Notes: a model not told the origin generated them from the sequence alone. Positions 9,805-20,568 are shown, numbered from the stretch's first letter. The stretch is 64,000 nucleotides of DNA from Sacculina carcini (GCA_916048095.2 OU696581.1:5862141-5926140), one strand, 5' to 3'. Translations and numbers: made by a program.

Positions 9805-11192
9805 GGTGACACAAAAAAACAGAGCTCATAAAAAGTTGAATAATTTCCGCAATATTCAAGTAATTCTGTTATTTGTTTCAGATCATTAAGAAGACGGATT
9901 GATCTAAGAGTCTACCACGTGTGAGCTTCGAGATGCCTTGGACTACAGAGCAAAAGACATTTGCAGTTGAGACATATTTTCGGCTGAAGTCTTTCCGGGA
10001 AACGCAATTGCGATTCAAAGACCATTTCAATTGTCGTGAATTTCCTGTCAGCTCAGTGATCTGCGGATGGGTTAAAAAATTCAGAACCCATGGGACTGTG
10101 AATAACCTCAATGCAAAAGACAAAAACAGACAATCGCACTATGGGCGACCAAAATCATCACGGACACAAGACAATGTTGCTGCAGTCAGAGACTCTGTTG
10201 TCCGCAGCCCAAGAAAGTCTGTGCGTCGGCGAAGTCAAGAGCTTGGCATCAACCGGGAGTCTGTAAGAAGAATTTTGATCTCAGATCTCCATCTTTATCC
10301 CTACAGGATTCAAATCAAGCACAAGCTCACAGCTGACGACATGAGGAAGCGAGTAACCATGTGCCAGTGGTTTTCAGACAAGATTGTCGATGAACCGGAC
10401 TTTCTCGACAACATGTGGTTTTCAGACGAGGCCCACTTTCTGCTGTCTGGGCACGTTAACTCTAAAAATAACATCTTCTGGGGCAGCACACTCCCTGACC
10501 ACTGCCTGCAAAGGCCCTTGCACTCTGTCAAGTGTACTGTCTGGGTGGCCATTTCAACTCATGGCATTATCGGGCCATTCTGGTTTGAAGACGATGACGA
10601 GCGGCCCTTGACTGTGAACACGGAGCGCTACATCCAGGTCCTGCGCAAGTTCTGGGTAGCACTTGGCCGGCGTAGAGGCATTGACAGAGCCCTCCAGTGG
10701 TTTCAACAGGACGGAGCCACCCCTCACACCTCCAATGAATCCCTGGAGTGGCTGCAGCAGCGCTTCGATGACCGACTCATCAGCCGCAGGTGCAACCCGG
10801 AGTGGTCACCGCACTCACCAGACCTGAACCCCCCAGACTTCTACCTGTGGGGTTACCTCAAGGACAGGGTGTATGAGCACAACCCCCAGATCATCCCTCA
10901 ACTCAAAGCAGCCATCACAGCAGCCATCAGAGCCATCCCGAGAGAGGAGTGCAGGAGGGTCATTGAGAACTTTGCCAGGCGAATCCAAGTCTGCCTGCAG
11001 CGCCGGGGAGCGCATCTGGAACATATCTTTGAGCGGCTGTAGAACAACGAGTTTTTGTTGTACAGAATTGAGACTTTGCAGATGTTGGCTACATAGGTTG
11101 TACATATTTCCATAGAATTTTTGTTTCAAACTGAATAAAATTTCAGGAGTTATAAGACTTTTAGTGAGCTCTGTTTTTTTTATGTCACCCTG
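9802..11192 (+). mobile_element. Complete Tc1/mariner element, DD41D type
   Basis: 1391 bp with 27-28 bp terminal inverted repeats beginning CAGGGTGACA (9802-9828 and 11165-11192, differing by one extra base and one substitution), flanked by TA (9800-9801 and 11193-11194). The single transposase ORF is intact. It lies in a long TA tract, as expected for a TA-targeting element, and looks recent. Near-identical TIRs and a full-length ORF imply possible autonomy. Confidence 0.96.
9933..11042 (+). CDS. Tc1/mariner transposase (DUF4817 N-terminus, DD41D)
   Basis: An intact 369-residue transposase that would bind the element ends and carry out cut-and-paste transposition in the nucleus. The ATG at 9933 (MPWTTEQK) is chosen because upstream in-frame codons offer only GTG. 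The N-terminus (WTTEQKTFAVETYFRLKSF) matches the DUF4817 helix-turn-helix, and a second HTH lies around RRRSQELGINRESVRRIL. Catalytic residues are D in WFSDEAHF, D in FQQDGATPH and D in PPDFYLWG. 41 residues separate the second and third Asp, fitting the DD41D (Visitor) class. No stop or frameshift is seen. The family is known from arthropods and other invertebrates; expression is not shown. Confidence 0.95.
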   Translation: MPWTTEQKTFAVETYFRLKSFRETQLRFKDHFNCREFPVSSVICGWVKKFRTHGTVNNLNAKDKNRQSHYGRPKSSRTQDNVAAVRDSVVRSPRKSVRRRSQELGINRESVRRILISDLHLYPYRIQIKHKLTADDMRKRVTMCQWFSDKIVDEPDFLDNMWFSDEAHFLLSGHVNSKNNIFWGSTLPDHCLQRPLHSVKCTVWVAISTHGIIGPFWFEDDDERPLTVNTERYIQVLRKFWVALGRRRGIDRALQWFQQDGATPHTSNESLEWLQQRFDDRLISRRCNPEWSPHSPDLNPPDFYLWGYLKDRVYEHNPQIIPQLKAAITAAIRAIPREECRRVIENFARRIQVCLQRRGAHLEHIFERL

Positions 11193-11208
11193 TATTATAT
11201 AATGATAA

Positions 11209-11209
<1 letters not shown>

Positions 11210-11278
<69 letters not shown>
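11210..11278. repeat. (TA)n microsatellite, right of the DD41D transposon
   Basis: Continuation of the TA tract that hosts the transposon. It abuts the left end of the next element. Confidence 0.95.
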
Positions 11279-11280
<2 letters not shown>

Positions 11281-12822
11281 TAACCCAGGGTAAATGGGCC
11301 CTCCAGGGGGCAAGTGGGCCCCCTACACCGAATATGAAATATGTTTGCCAATTATAGGTACTTTTTCCAGGTTGTTGCACATAATTGTTCTTTACTAGAT
11401 ATTTTGTTTAGCCCTAGATGGATGCCCTGCATTGTTTAGGTGAGTAGATATATCGATTTATGTAAATGTCATTTGTTGGTCATTTCAAACATGCGGAAAT
11501 GTAATTGTCATGCAGAATATGAAAAAATGAAATATTTACCTGAAATTTTGACAAAGAGTCACAAATATCCTAGGGTAGGCTCTGCAGAAATATTAGTAAG
11601 ATATAATACATAGGGAATGCTGTAGATCCTTTGGGGCAAGTGGGCCACCCTCACACCTGTGGTTTGTGCTGAAGAGTGGTTGTGTGCGCCCTGACGAACC
11701 AAGACATAGTTTATGAGAGAATGTGACCGTACTGGAACTGGGGCTTGGGAGCATAACATTAAATTCAGTCTGCTTCCTCCCAATAGTACTCATCCCCTTC
11801 AACCATTAAATGTCGGTGTATGTGGCCCCATGAAGAAAGCATGACAAAAAGTGTTGACAGAGAGGAAGAAGGGTCCTGTTAAGCATGACACCACCTTGCC
11901 CAAACAATGGCACGCTTACCTTCTTTTGGAACTCCGTAATGCTATGCCTAACATCAACGAATTGCTTGTGAAATCATTTGCTGCCACTGGGATACATCCC
12001 TTGAACAAGGACCGCATAATGGCAAAGGTATCTCATGCACACGCTCCACAAACAGACATGGGCAGTCCGTTGGTGATTTAACACCTAGAAAATCTGCGCA
12101 CAGAGGCTAACAAAAAGCCTGATGATCGTGTCAGGGCGAAGAGACTTTTAGTATATCTAGGTAAAAGTGTGTCACCTCAAGATGTCCACGCTAGTCACTG
12201 TCAGGCAGGTCCTTCTTGTGTAGCGCGGAAACTGATTCCCGCTAAAAACGTAAAGCAGCGATGATGAATTCAAGAAGGATGATTTTGTTTTGGTTAGATT
12301 TGCATCAAAAAGTCATGTGTTCCATTATGTAGGAATACTTGAGTCACAGATGTTCAATGACACTTGGAGCACAAAATACTTGAGGCACAAACATGATGGA
12401 ACTGGAGACAAGTTTACTTTTGAGGAGCCAAACAATCCAGACGTCTATGACTCAAACGTTGAAGACTTTGTGAAGGAACTTCCTAAATCCACAATTGTCA
12501 AGAACAAGTTGATGTTCAGTGCTTCTCTTTTTAGTGGTTTAGTAGTTAGATAGGTGAATAAGTGATGTATCTGCTGATATTTTCCTATTTTGTACTCTTT
12601 TTTCATTGGGGGACCACTTTGACCCAAAGCCAGGGGTAAGTGGGCCAGGCTATTGTTTAGGTGTATGTACATCAATACCTAAGAAAGAAATGTGTCATTA
12701 TTTTTCAAAGGAGACACTGTTATGATGTACCCATTCGTACAATACAGCTTAGCAAATAAAACGTAGTTCTTTTCTGACCTTAAAAACATAAGAAATGGGG
12801 GCCTACTTACCCCGGGTTACGG
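11279..12822 (+). mobile_element. Decayed pogo/Tigger-like element
   Basis: Left terminus CGTAACCCAGGGTAAATGGGC (11279 on) and right terminus complementary to CGTAACCCGGGGTAAGTAGG (ending at 12822) form imperfect inverted repeats. Related words (GGGGCAAGTGGGCC near 11633, GGGGTAAGTGGGCC near 12635) recur inside as subterminal repeats. It carries the C-terminal half of a pogo-type transposase only. The left end merges into the TA tract, so the exact outer bases are uncertain. Confidence 0.75.
11848..12553 (+). pseudogene. Pogo-like transposase C-terminal remnant
   Basis: The first piece (about 11848-12081) has WHAYLLLELRNAMPN then FAATGIHPLNKDRIM, the typical pogo/DDE_1 segment after the catalytic core. 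After a TAA at 12079-12081 the same protein can be followed in broken frames (KRLLVYLGKSVSPQDV). A second open piece (about 12262-12553) reads KKDDFVLVRFASKSHVFHYV then KHDGTGDKFTFEEPNNPDVY, the C-terminal domain common in these transposases. The catalytic core is missing, so this is a fossil. Confidence 0.7.
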
Positions 12823-14044
12823 TGTATATATATCACATATCACATGTATATATCAGATATCATGTATGCGATATATTTTATTAAAAACAAGTTGTGACTT
12901 CACGATATTATAATTAGGCGTTTTGAACACATCAGTGGAGAGGCTTTGTTCGCGTGAACTTTGTGTGAGCAAAGACTCACGACCCCTCCTGGCACACCGC
13001 AAGTTCGACCGCCACACGGGCTATCGCAGTCACAGCCAGCACAGAAACTGCACGGCTGCGCGCACACGAAGCCCGCCTTGCGGCAATTGGGTTACCTCTT
13101 TAAGAAACGAACCAAACCGTTTCACCTCGCCTGGGAATATAACCCTAGACCTATCGTGCAGTGTGCGTCTTAGTCACTCGACTACGAAGCGGACACGATT
13201 GCTGTATTACGTGTGTGTGTGCGTATGTGAGTGTGTGTTATTACCTTCAGTCATTGTTGCGTGGAGTGAGCCAATTACAAGCACATCACACACAATTACC
13301 GCCGTCACTGGCAAACAAAAAAAATGAAACGTATCACTCAAAACATAAGTGTCACATATCGACTAAATGTAAATATGTATTGAGCATATATACAATGTGT
13401 ATCAAATAGAAAAACAAAAAGGCACATTAACACCAGCGAGGCAAATACGGAGATGTAACTACGGGAGGGTGTGGACGGCAACACGTATATGCAAGCAGAA
13501 CTGTCGTTGAGAAAATGTTAAATAGCTCAAATTTAACTAATAACAACAAAATCACTTGACTCACCGCAGAATACATTTATTCCAAATTAGCAAAAACGAA
13601 ACATAAGGAAAATGAACACAAGCCATTCCAACAATGATTGCATCGCCGAATAATCGTATATGTCTTCAATATGGTACAAGCATATATTTTAGACTAAATG
13701 TTTTATGTTGTCCTTTTATCAAACAAATTTGAAAAGTAATATTATGGGATTCTGACTTTTCGATGTTTCAATAAATTCAGCGCAAAAAATATTTAACCCA
13801 AATACAAGACAACAGAAAAAAATCGCCAGGTGATAGAAACTCGGACTCAAGCACAGAGGGAATAGGATGGTGCAACTTTTTTAGAAACTTGTCTTCGAAG
13901 AATAGAACAGATGGAAGAGAGAACAACCAGGGTACTGGATATTCTGTTGACAAGAATGGAGAGAATAGAGACTCGGGAAAGTACATGCAACCGATGTATG
14001 CACTAAACAATTATATATACCTCAACATCAGGGTCTTTGTCCCA
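12823..14044. other. Long interval without a supported gene
   Basis: AT-rich at 12823-12920 and 13500-13800, and more GC-balanced at 12930-13200. An open frame at 12923-13327 begins with TTG and shows no motif. The final 250 bases may be the decayed ORF1 or 5' part of LINE H (an open stretch with basic helices near 13860-14000), but I cannot show it. Confidence 0.35.
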
Positions 14045-14698
14045 AATGTAAGCAAAGCAATATCCCGATGTTGAGTGAATATGCACTGGAAGAGAACTTG
14101 ATGTTCCTTGCTCTCACAGAAACACATCTCAATCAAGAGCAATTCGATGCAGAAAAAAAGATTAAAAACTATTCTGTCTACAGAGCAGACAGAATACAAA
14201 GAAAACACGGAGGTGTGGCCGTCTACATTAGAGATGACATTGCGGCTAACACGGAGGAAATTACGATTTTCTCGAACGGAAGAACAGAATTGTTGATAAT
14301 GTACCTGAAAGGTGTAAACATTCCGCTGTTAACGGTGTATATATAGACCACCTGATACCACGGTACAACTTTTTTCTGAAGCATTAGAAAAAATATACAG
14401 AGCACTACGAAATCTGCCAACCCCTGAGACAGAAGTAATTATGTTGGGAGATTTTAACTTTCCTACCATTTGCTGGGATACTCTGAGAGTGAGAAGTGGT
14501 ATTACTACACTGGAAGAGAGACAACAGCACAGGCTCTCATTGACTTGATACAGGAACATTATCTGGTGCAGTTAATTAAAGAACCGACTAGATCACATAA
14601 CGTCCTAGATCTGCTGATAACAAGCAATAGTGGTATAGTACACTCTTGGTATGTCAAAGGCACCATCATGTCAGATCACAATGTTATACAGGGTAGAT
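14045..14698 (+). pseudogene. LINE H endonuclease segment
   Basis: AP-endonuclease-like domain that nicks target DNA for target-primed reverse transcription. Visible motifs: NIPMLSEYALEENLMFLAL then TETHLN (catalytic Glu), HGGVAVYIRD, VIMLGDFNFP (catalytic Asp/Asn) and IMSDHNV (catalytic SDH). A 4-base insertion near 14338-14345 and another shift near 14480-14520 break the frame. The frame then runs to the junction with the inserted LINE at 14698 and continues at 19095 (LLSLSGKNS). Confidence 0.85.
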
Positions 14699-14816
14699 GG
14701 GAGATATACAGGGAGTCGTGTTTCAGTCGTCGCCGTGTGTGGTTGTGTTTTCGTGGGTTCTCTTATCTTTGTGTTGATCTTGTGTGTGCTTCCCCTGTTC
14801 GGACAAGGGATTGGCC

Positions 14817-15962
14817 ATGCCCTCTGCTGCTGCTCCTCCCTCTGCCGACCGTGTTTGTCACTGTGGTGACTCGCTCAAATCAGGGGCGTATATACAGTGC
14901 CAGGGTTGTAGTGAGTCGTTCCACGCATCTTGCGCTGCTCTATCCACCCCTGCATTGAATGCAATTAAAAAGCATCGCTTGTTCTGGATCTGCCCAACTT
15001 GCAAGAATGAATTTTGCTCATTTAAGCAGTCTCCTCCAGCGGAGAAATTGTCGGAAATATGCAGCCAGCTCACTGACATAAAGACGTCAGTGACGACCAT
15101 GGAAACGACCATCGGTCTACACACCTGCGGTAAACCAGCCAGCGTAACAGAGTGTCTCGCCCCACACCGCACCCACGCAACCGTGAAACGATCGTATACC
15201 GTAGTCGTGCGTGCCGGCGAACACAAAATTCACCAGGACGAGCTCAGATCGGTCCTGAAGACTGAGCCTATTCTCGCAGCAAGATCTTCTGACAACAAAA
15301 TCGTGCTGAAGTGTGGCTCTCAGGAACAGGTGGACCGGGTGGCTGCATCTGTTCGCAATAACATGCATGACGTGAAGGTCGCTATCCCTGCTCCTATGCT
15401 GCAGCCGAAAGTCACAGTGGTCAATATCCCACTTGACTCGACGCCGGAGAGTCTTGCAACATCTATTCGGCTGAAAAATTCGGTTTTAGATGATGCCTCG
15501 CCAGCGGACTTGAAGGTACTCTTCATTTCAAAGACGCGCGCTGGTGCTGGTCTCGGAGTTCTATCAGTGTCGCCGGCGGTCCGCCAGTCCATCAAGAGGG
15601 CTGGTGATCGTCTATTCGTCGATCTGACGTCATGCCCTGTGTATGACCGTTTCTGGGTGGCACGATGTCACCGCTGTGCTCGTCTTGGACACACGTCATC
15701 CCGCTGCTCCCCAAGAAATCATACGTGTTGTGGTATTTGCGCGGGGTCTCATCTGTCAAAGGACTGTCCAGATAAGTCCTCAGTGTGCTGTGTCAACTGT
15801 CGTCAGTCTAATCGTCCGCATGATCACTCATCGTTCTCGCCCCAGTGTCCCTCACTCGTCGCTGTCCGAAACGCCCTGCGTAGTCGGACGCTGTTAGCTG
15901 AGCAATGTAGCGTTGATCAGTCCGTTTCCGTATCTCCACTGCGTTCGTCATGTGACCAATGA
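14817..15962 (+). CDS. LINE P1 ORF1: PHD finger and zinc-knuckle RNA-binding protein
   Basis: 381 residues, the RNA-binding partner of a non-LTR retrotransposon. I chose the ATG at 14817 (MPSAAAPPSAD), since the frame upstream offers only GTG. Residues about 10-60 form a C4HC3 PHD-type finger (CHCGDSL, CQGCSESFHASC, WICPTC). The C-terminal third has three CCHC-like knuckles: CHRCARLGHTSSRC, CGICAGSHLSKDC and CVNCRQSNRPHDH with a distal Cys. The middle (VVNIPLDSTPESLATSIRLK) resembles an RRM-like ORF1 core. The stop TGA at 15960-15962 lies three bases before the ORF2 ATG, suggesting coupled re-initiation. It is nearly identical to the copy at 61216-62361. Confidence 0.93.
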   Translation: MPSAAAPPSADRVCHCGDSLKSGAYIQCQGCSESFHASCAALSTPALNAIKKHRLFWICPTCKNEFCSFKQSPPAEKLSEICSQLTDIKTSVTTMETTIGLHTCGKPASVTECLAPHRTHATVKRSYTVVVRAGEHKIHQDELRSVLKTEPILAARSSDNKIVLKCGSQEQVDRVAASVRNNMHDVKVAIPAPMLQPKVTVVNIPLDSTPESLATSIRLKNSVLDDASPADLKVLFISKTRAGAGLGVLSVSPAVRQSIKRAGDRLFVDLTSCPVYDRFWVARCHRCARLGHTSSRCSPRNHTCCGICAGSHLSKDCPDKSSVCCVNCRQSNRPHDHSSFSPQCPSLVAVRNALRSRTLLAEQCSVDQSVSVSPLRSSCDQ

Positions 15963-15965
15963 CTA

Positions 15966-18866
15966 ATGTCTTCAGCTGATATTCCCACCACACCGTTATC
16001 TTCTACAAATGGTTTTCCTGTGCAACTGTTCTGCAAGTCTGCTGATCCTGATTATTCGCACAACAGCCTGCTGGGCTTACTCAACATACGCTCGGCTAGG
16101 AATAAGTGTCCATATATCTCCGAGCTTTTACTGTCTCATAACTTTGCTTTTCTATGCCTGGTCGAAACATGGCTCCTGGATACTGATTTCGGTTCTTTCT
16201 CAGCTAATCTCCCTGCTACTTACAGCGTACTGCATGCTCCTCGCTCTTCTTCCGGGTCTGTCAAATCCTCCGGTGGCGGTTTAAGTATAGTATATAAGTC
16301 AACTCTTTCATTTTCTATACTTGCTGTCGCTCAATTTACTTCACAAGCTTTTGAATTCTTGCCGCTATCTTTATCTTTACCCTCCATGCCAAAATTGGGA
16401 ATTTTAATTGTATATCGCCCAAATCACCCTGGTACTACACCCATGTTTCTTGACGAGTTTGATTCTCTTATATTTAAATTCTCTCAATTCTTTTTGGATA
16501 ACTTCATAATTGTCGGCGACTTTAATTTCTGGCTCGACAATCCTCTGGCTAATCCTTTTGCGTCCGATTTTCTTTCACTTCTTAATTCTCATAACTTGGT
16601 GATATCAAATTCCACTCCTACTCACACAGCTGGCCATGTTCTCGACATTATCATTTACCCTTCGACTTTGAGCAAGTTTCGTCTTTATGATACACTCACA
16701 TTTCCTCCCGACAATACTTTTTCCGATCATTCTCTCCTTTCTTGCCAATTATACTATTCTCCTCCCGCACCATTCAAGGGGCCCTACATCTTTTCCGCAC
16801 GTGATTACAGGTCGTTCTGTCCTATCATTTTTCAATCTTTGATCTCCTCTCTTTTGCCTCCCATTACCTACCACGGCTTTCATCCCAAATTTGTGTTTGA
16901 TTTTCTGTCATCTTCTCTCAGTGAGATCAATGAACGATTATTTCCACTGATCACTCGTCGTGTTCGCTCACAAACCCGTCCCCCTCCGTGGCTTTCGTCG
17001 GACTTAGTTCATATGCGAACTTCGTCCCGCCGTCTTGAGCGTAGGTGGCGTCGCTCTCGGTCGCCTAGTGACTGGGACTCTTTTTGCTCTGCTCGACATT
17101 CGTTTCTTTCTACACTGACCACGGCCAAAGCCGATTTTTATAAGTCACGCCTTGCAGACTGTGCTCGTTCTCCTTCGCGTCAGTGGTCCACTCTAAAACA
17201 GTTGACAGTTGGCAGCTCCTCTCCCAATCCTATTTCGGCTTCTACTTTTGCTCAATTCTTCCCTCAAAAACTAAATTCGGTTCGTGCCCTACTTCCTACA
17301 ACCACTACAGTTCTCACTCATACTACTTCATCCTCCACTCTGTCTAGTTTCTCCCATATCTCGGTAGCTCATACTTCTCGCCTTATTAAAAAACTTAAAA
17401 TTTCTCGTTGTCCTCTCGATCCGATTAATTTCTCTGCTTTGTCTGACTCCATTCACCTCCTTTCCCCCATTTTTTCCCATCTCATCAATTCTTCTTTTCT
17501 ACATGGTTTATTTTTTGCTGATAAATCTGCTATTGTCACACCAATACTGAAAAAACCCACTCTTGACCCTAACTGTCCTGGTAATTACCGCCCAGTTTCC
17601 GTTCTGAGCTTCACTGCCAAGCTGCTGGAGTCGGCCATACACGAGCAATTATCACCTTTGATAAACACCGTTCTCGATCCTTTTCAATCTGGCTTTGTAT
17701 CTAATCGTTCCACTGAATCTCTCCTTTTGCACCTATTGAACGATATCTTCAATCATTTTGCCTCTGGTGACTCTGTTCTGCTTGTTCTGCTGGATCTCTC
17801 TTCGGCATTTGACCTCGTCGATCATACAATTTTGTGTGACGACCTTGCCGCTATTGGACTCTCTTCTACGGCTCTTTCATTGATGAAGTCATACTTTTCT
17901 AATCGTTCTTATTCTGTTCGCTCTAATTCCACTTTTTCGAGTTCTGTAAAACTTTCCAGTGGCGTACCTCAGGGATCAATATTGGGTCCGTTATTGTTCA
18001 ATTTGTATATGTCTTCTCTCTGTCCAATTCTTCATCGTTTTCCTATTTCTTACCACATTTATGCGGATGATCTACAGCTGTACTTTCCTATCTCAAAATT
18101 TTCAGAAAATTGCATTTCTGCGGTTTTGAATAATATTACATCCTGGGCTTCATCACGCCATCTACTTTTGAACCATTCCAAGTCTGAATATATTGTGTTT
18201 CATCCTCCCAAATTATCTCCTCCAATAATTCCATTACCCCTATCTCAGTGTGTTCGTGACCTTGGTGTACATTTTGATCACAATCTCTCTTTCTCAATTA
18301 ACATATCACGTGTGACTCGCTCCTGTCGTCTTATTCTCCGCCAACTTTATCCTATCCGTCGATTCCTTGATAATGCTACAGCAATCACACTTGTACAGTC
18401 CTTAATTTTCTCCAGGTTAGACTATTGTAACTCTCTTTATCTTCATGTTTCTTGTAAAAATATACGCTCGCTTCAGAAAATTATAAACCAATCTTGCCGT
18501 TTTGTTTTTCTTCTTCCACCGAGAACTCCCACCTCGAAATTCATCCGCCAACTTGGATGGCTTCCTGCACGGCAGCGAATCCATCACAAGGTTTGCTGCA
18601 TCATCTTCAAGATCATCCACTCCGACTCTGCTCCTCCTTATCTCCGTTCTCTTCTTACTGTTTCTGATCGTCCGGGCCGCTCACTATCACGTAGTCTCTT
18701 CTGTCCCCGTGCTCTCAACGACTCCACCTGGTCTTCGAAATCTCTTTTTTTCTCTGGACCTCGTTTGTTCAATGAACTTCCTCTTAAAATTCGATCTTCT
18801 CTCTCTTACAGGTCTTTTTCCACTTCTCTTTGTACATATCTTCTCGGTGTCTCCTCTGATGAATAA
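15966..18866 (+). CDS. LINE P1 ORF2: endonuclease and reverse transcriptase
   Basis: 966 residues, ATG at 15966. The N-terminal AP-endonuclease shows LLNIRSARNK, CLVETWL (Glu), IVGDFNFWLDN and FSDHSLLSC. The RT (residues about 510-770) has NYRPVSVLSF, FQSGFVSNRST, LLDLSSAFDLVDH (catalytic Asp), SGVPQGSILGPLLF and IYADDLQLYF (catalytic YADD). The C-terminus has RLDYCNSLYLHV and GWLPARQRIHHKVCCIIF, as in CR1/L2 elements. All catalytic residues look intact and there is no stop, so this is a candidate active enzyme for target-primed reverse transcription. The 3' UTR of about 220 bases ends in (GTT)n. Confidence 0.95.
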   Translation: MSSADIPTTPLSSTNGFPVQLFCKSADPDYSHNSLLGLLNIRSARNKCPYISELLLSHNFAFLCLVETWLLDTDFGSFSANLPATYSVLHAPRSSSGSVKSSGGGLSIVYKSTLSFSILAVAQFTSQAFEFLPLSLSLPSMPKLGILIVYRPNHPGTTPMFLDEFDSLIFKFSQFFLDNFIIVGDFNFWLDNPLANPFASDFLSLLNSHNLVISNSTPTHTAGHVLDIIIYPSTLSKFRLYDTLTFPPDNTFSDHSLLSCQLYYSPPAPFKGPYIFSARDYRSFCPIIFQSLISSLLPPITYHGFHPKFVFDFLSSSLSEINERLFPLITRRVRSQTRPPPWLSSDLVHMRTSSRRLERRWRRSRSPSDWDSFCSARHSFLSTLTTAKADFYKSRLADCARSPSRQWSTLKQLTVGSSSPNPISASTFAQFFPQKLNSVRALLPTTTTVLTHTTSSSTLSSFSHISVAHTSRLIKKLKISRCPLDPINFSALSDSIHLLSPIFSHLINSSFLHGLFFADKSAIVTPILKKPTLDPNCPGNYRPVSVLSFTAKLLESAIHEQLSPLINTVLDPFQSGFVSNRSTESLLLHLLNDIFNHFASGDSVLLVLLDLSSAFDLVDHTILCDDLAAIGLSSTALSLMKSYFSNRSYSVRSNSTFSSSVKLSSGVPQGSILGPLLFNLYMSSLCPILHRFPISYHIYADDLQLYFPISKFSENCISAVLNNITSWASSRHLLLNHSKSEYIVFHPPKLSPPIIPLPLSQCVRDLGVHFDHNLSFSINISRVTRSCRLILRQLYPIRRFLDNATAITLVQSLIFSRLDYCNSLYLHVSCKNIRSLQKIINQSCRFVFLLPPRTPTSKFIRQLGWLPARQRIHHKVCCIIFKIIHSDSAPPYLRSLLTVSDRPGRSLSRSLFCPRALNDSTWSSKSLFFSGPRLFNELPLKIRSSLSYRSFSTSLCTYLLGVSSDE

Positions 18867-19156
18867 TTATATTGTGTGAATAACTGTTTGATTTTTTTTT
18901 TGATTTTTTTTCTTCATCCATAGTTATTTCCAATTGTTCCTTCATAGTATATCGCTGCTTATATTTTTGTTTATGCGATACTGTTTTGTTTATTCCACAT
19001 TGTATACATTTTATAGCTAGCCGTTCCTCGCGCCTATGATAATTAGAGCGCTATATGAAATACATGTTTTGTTGTTGTTGTTGTTGTTGTAGATTACTCT
19101 CCCTCAGTGGAAAAAACAGTTGTGTAGAAAAACAGCATGATGCTGAAAATAATCTG

Positions 19157-19318
19157 TGTAAGGTGCGTTAGATGGCGCCCCATGTCAAACACTGGACCAA
19201 GTCAGTCACCCACGAGACGTCTTGGTGTGCGGGTGTCATATTGCGAGTGTTTGTGAATACCATTGTGTGTGTATGCAAAGTTCATCAAATACAGTGTAAC
19301 CGTTCTGTCGACATTACA
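19157..19318 (+). repeat. 5' LTR of Gypsy G1
   Basis: 162 bp, TG...CA. The last A of the LTR and the first bases of the primer site (TGGTGGC) together make an ATG that opens the gag frame at 19318. Confidence 0.93.
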
Positions 19319-20483
19319 TGGTGGCAGCCCTGGAACGACTCACGCCAAGTATGAACTGGGATGATGAAGACCGAATGAACGCGATATCCATGTTCAGGCA
19401 GAAATGCGAGCTGTATTTTTCAGTTCAGAACATCTCGACGGATAAACAAGTGGACCACATACTTCTGTTTGCCGGGGAAACAAGCATAAGGATGTACAAC
19501 TCCTGGACCATGACAGAGGAAGAACGACGTGATCCGAAGCATATATGGGAACAGCTCACGAGACAAATCCAGCCTAGTACGAGTTTTCGCATCAGTCGCT
19601 TGGAATTGCAAAGATTTAGACAAGCACCAGACGAGAACATGACGAATTTCGTGTCACGGTGCAAACTGCAGGCACTGAAATGTCGTTTCAAGGATAATAG
19701 CGACACAGACGGACGGTGCTCGGAATTAGAGGATCGAATTATAGACCAAGTAATCGCTGGCACCCCGAGCTGCAAAAAAAACTCCTCATGCACGACACGC
19801 TTAAGCTATCCGAGGTATTAGAAAGTGGCAGGACGGTCGAGGCATCGTTGACTCATATGGAGCAGTTATCCCGTATGAATACAGCAGACCAGCAGAAATA
19901 TGACGCCGTGAAATGGAATGCAGCAACATTCGCGAACAAGAAGGGCCTAGCAGGCAGACAGACAGACACACATCAGGCAGACGACGCCGTCTGCACGCGC
20001 AGATCGGGTGATTCATTCAACGCGAGCAAGAAGGGCATGGCAGGCGCGTGGAAAGGCGGGCGCTCCGTCACATGCACGTATTGTGGAAGACAACATGAGC
20101 AGGGGCGGCGCAACTGCCCCGCGTATGACACAACATGTAATAATTGTGGTAGGCGGGATCATTGGGCTTCAATGTGTCACGCAACGCGTGCGCGCAATGC
20201 ACATGAAATCGAAAAGCATGACGAGGACATTGAAGTCGACAATCTTGTGTGCAAACTCCGTATCGACACCTTGGACGAAGTCGAAGGCACCGAACATGAA
20301 GTGTACACAAACCTGGCACTGAACGGAACGGCTTGGCACCGTGTTCAGCATGAAATTCAAGGTGGATACCGGTGCTGCTGGCAATATTTTGCCATTGCGT
20401 ATGTTCCAAAAATTGTTTCAGCGCGAGAAACCCGCCAGTGGCGACACCAGACCGTGCCGCTCGGTGCTCACAGCGTACCATGA
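19318..20483 (+). pseudogene. Gypsy G1 gag, frameshifted
   Basis: Structural capsid-nucleocapsid protein of a Gypsy element. The capsid part (19318 to about 19775; MFRQKCELYFSVQNI, PKHIWEQLTRQI, FRISRLELQRFRQ) is typical of Mag-like Gypsy gags. A run of eight A near 19775-19782 is the likely frameshift point; the other frame then carries LMHDTLKLSEVLESGRTVEA and two zinc knuckles, CTYCGRQHEQGRRNC and CNNCGRRDHWASMC (about 20070-20180). Another shift near 20330 leads into protease. The second ORF ends at 20483 in a wrong-frame tail. Confidence 0.88.
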
Positions 20484-20568
20484 TAACTCAAGTAAACCAA
20501 CGCCTATAAGACATTTCGCTTGGTATGCTTGGTATGTCGACACGAAAATGGCAAAACCGCTACACTAG
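20341..20568 (+). pseudogene. Gypsy G1 aspartic protease segment
   Basis: FKVDTGAAGNILPLRMF contains the DTGA active-site loop of a retropepsin, which would cleave the polyprotein. The frame stops at 20566-20568, and the pol protein continues in another frame from about 20530. Confidence 0.8.

Larger units (their letters stand above)
14699..19088 (+). mobile_element. Full-length CR1/L2-group LINE, copy P1
   Basis: 4390 bp with two intact ORFs, a 3' tail of (GTT)n after ATACATGTTTT, and 6-bp duplications GTAGAT (14693-14698 and 19089-19094). A second copy lies in inverted orientation at 58089-62466. Clade placement rests on the EN-RT layout and the C-terminal words LDYCNSLY and GWLPARQRIHHKV. 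Intact ORFs suggest a possibly active copy. Confidence 0.92.

Noticed and set aside
12923..13327. 134-codon plus-strand open frame
   Set aside because: TTG start, no domain or splice context, shadowed by two other frames of similar length.
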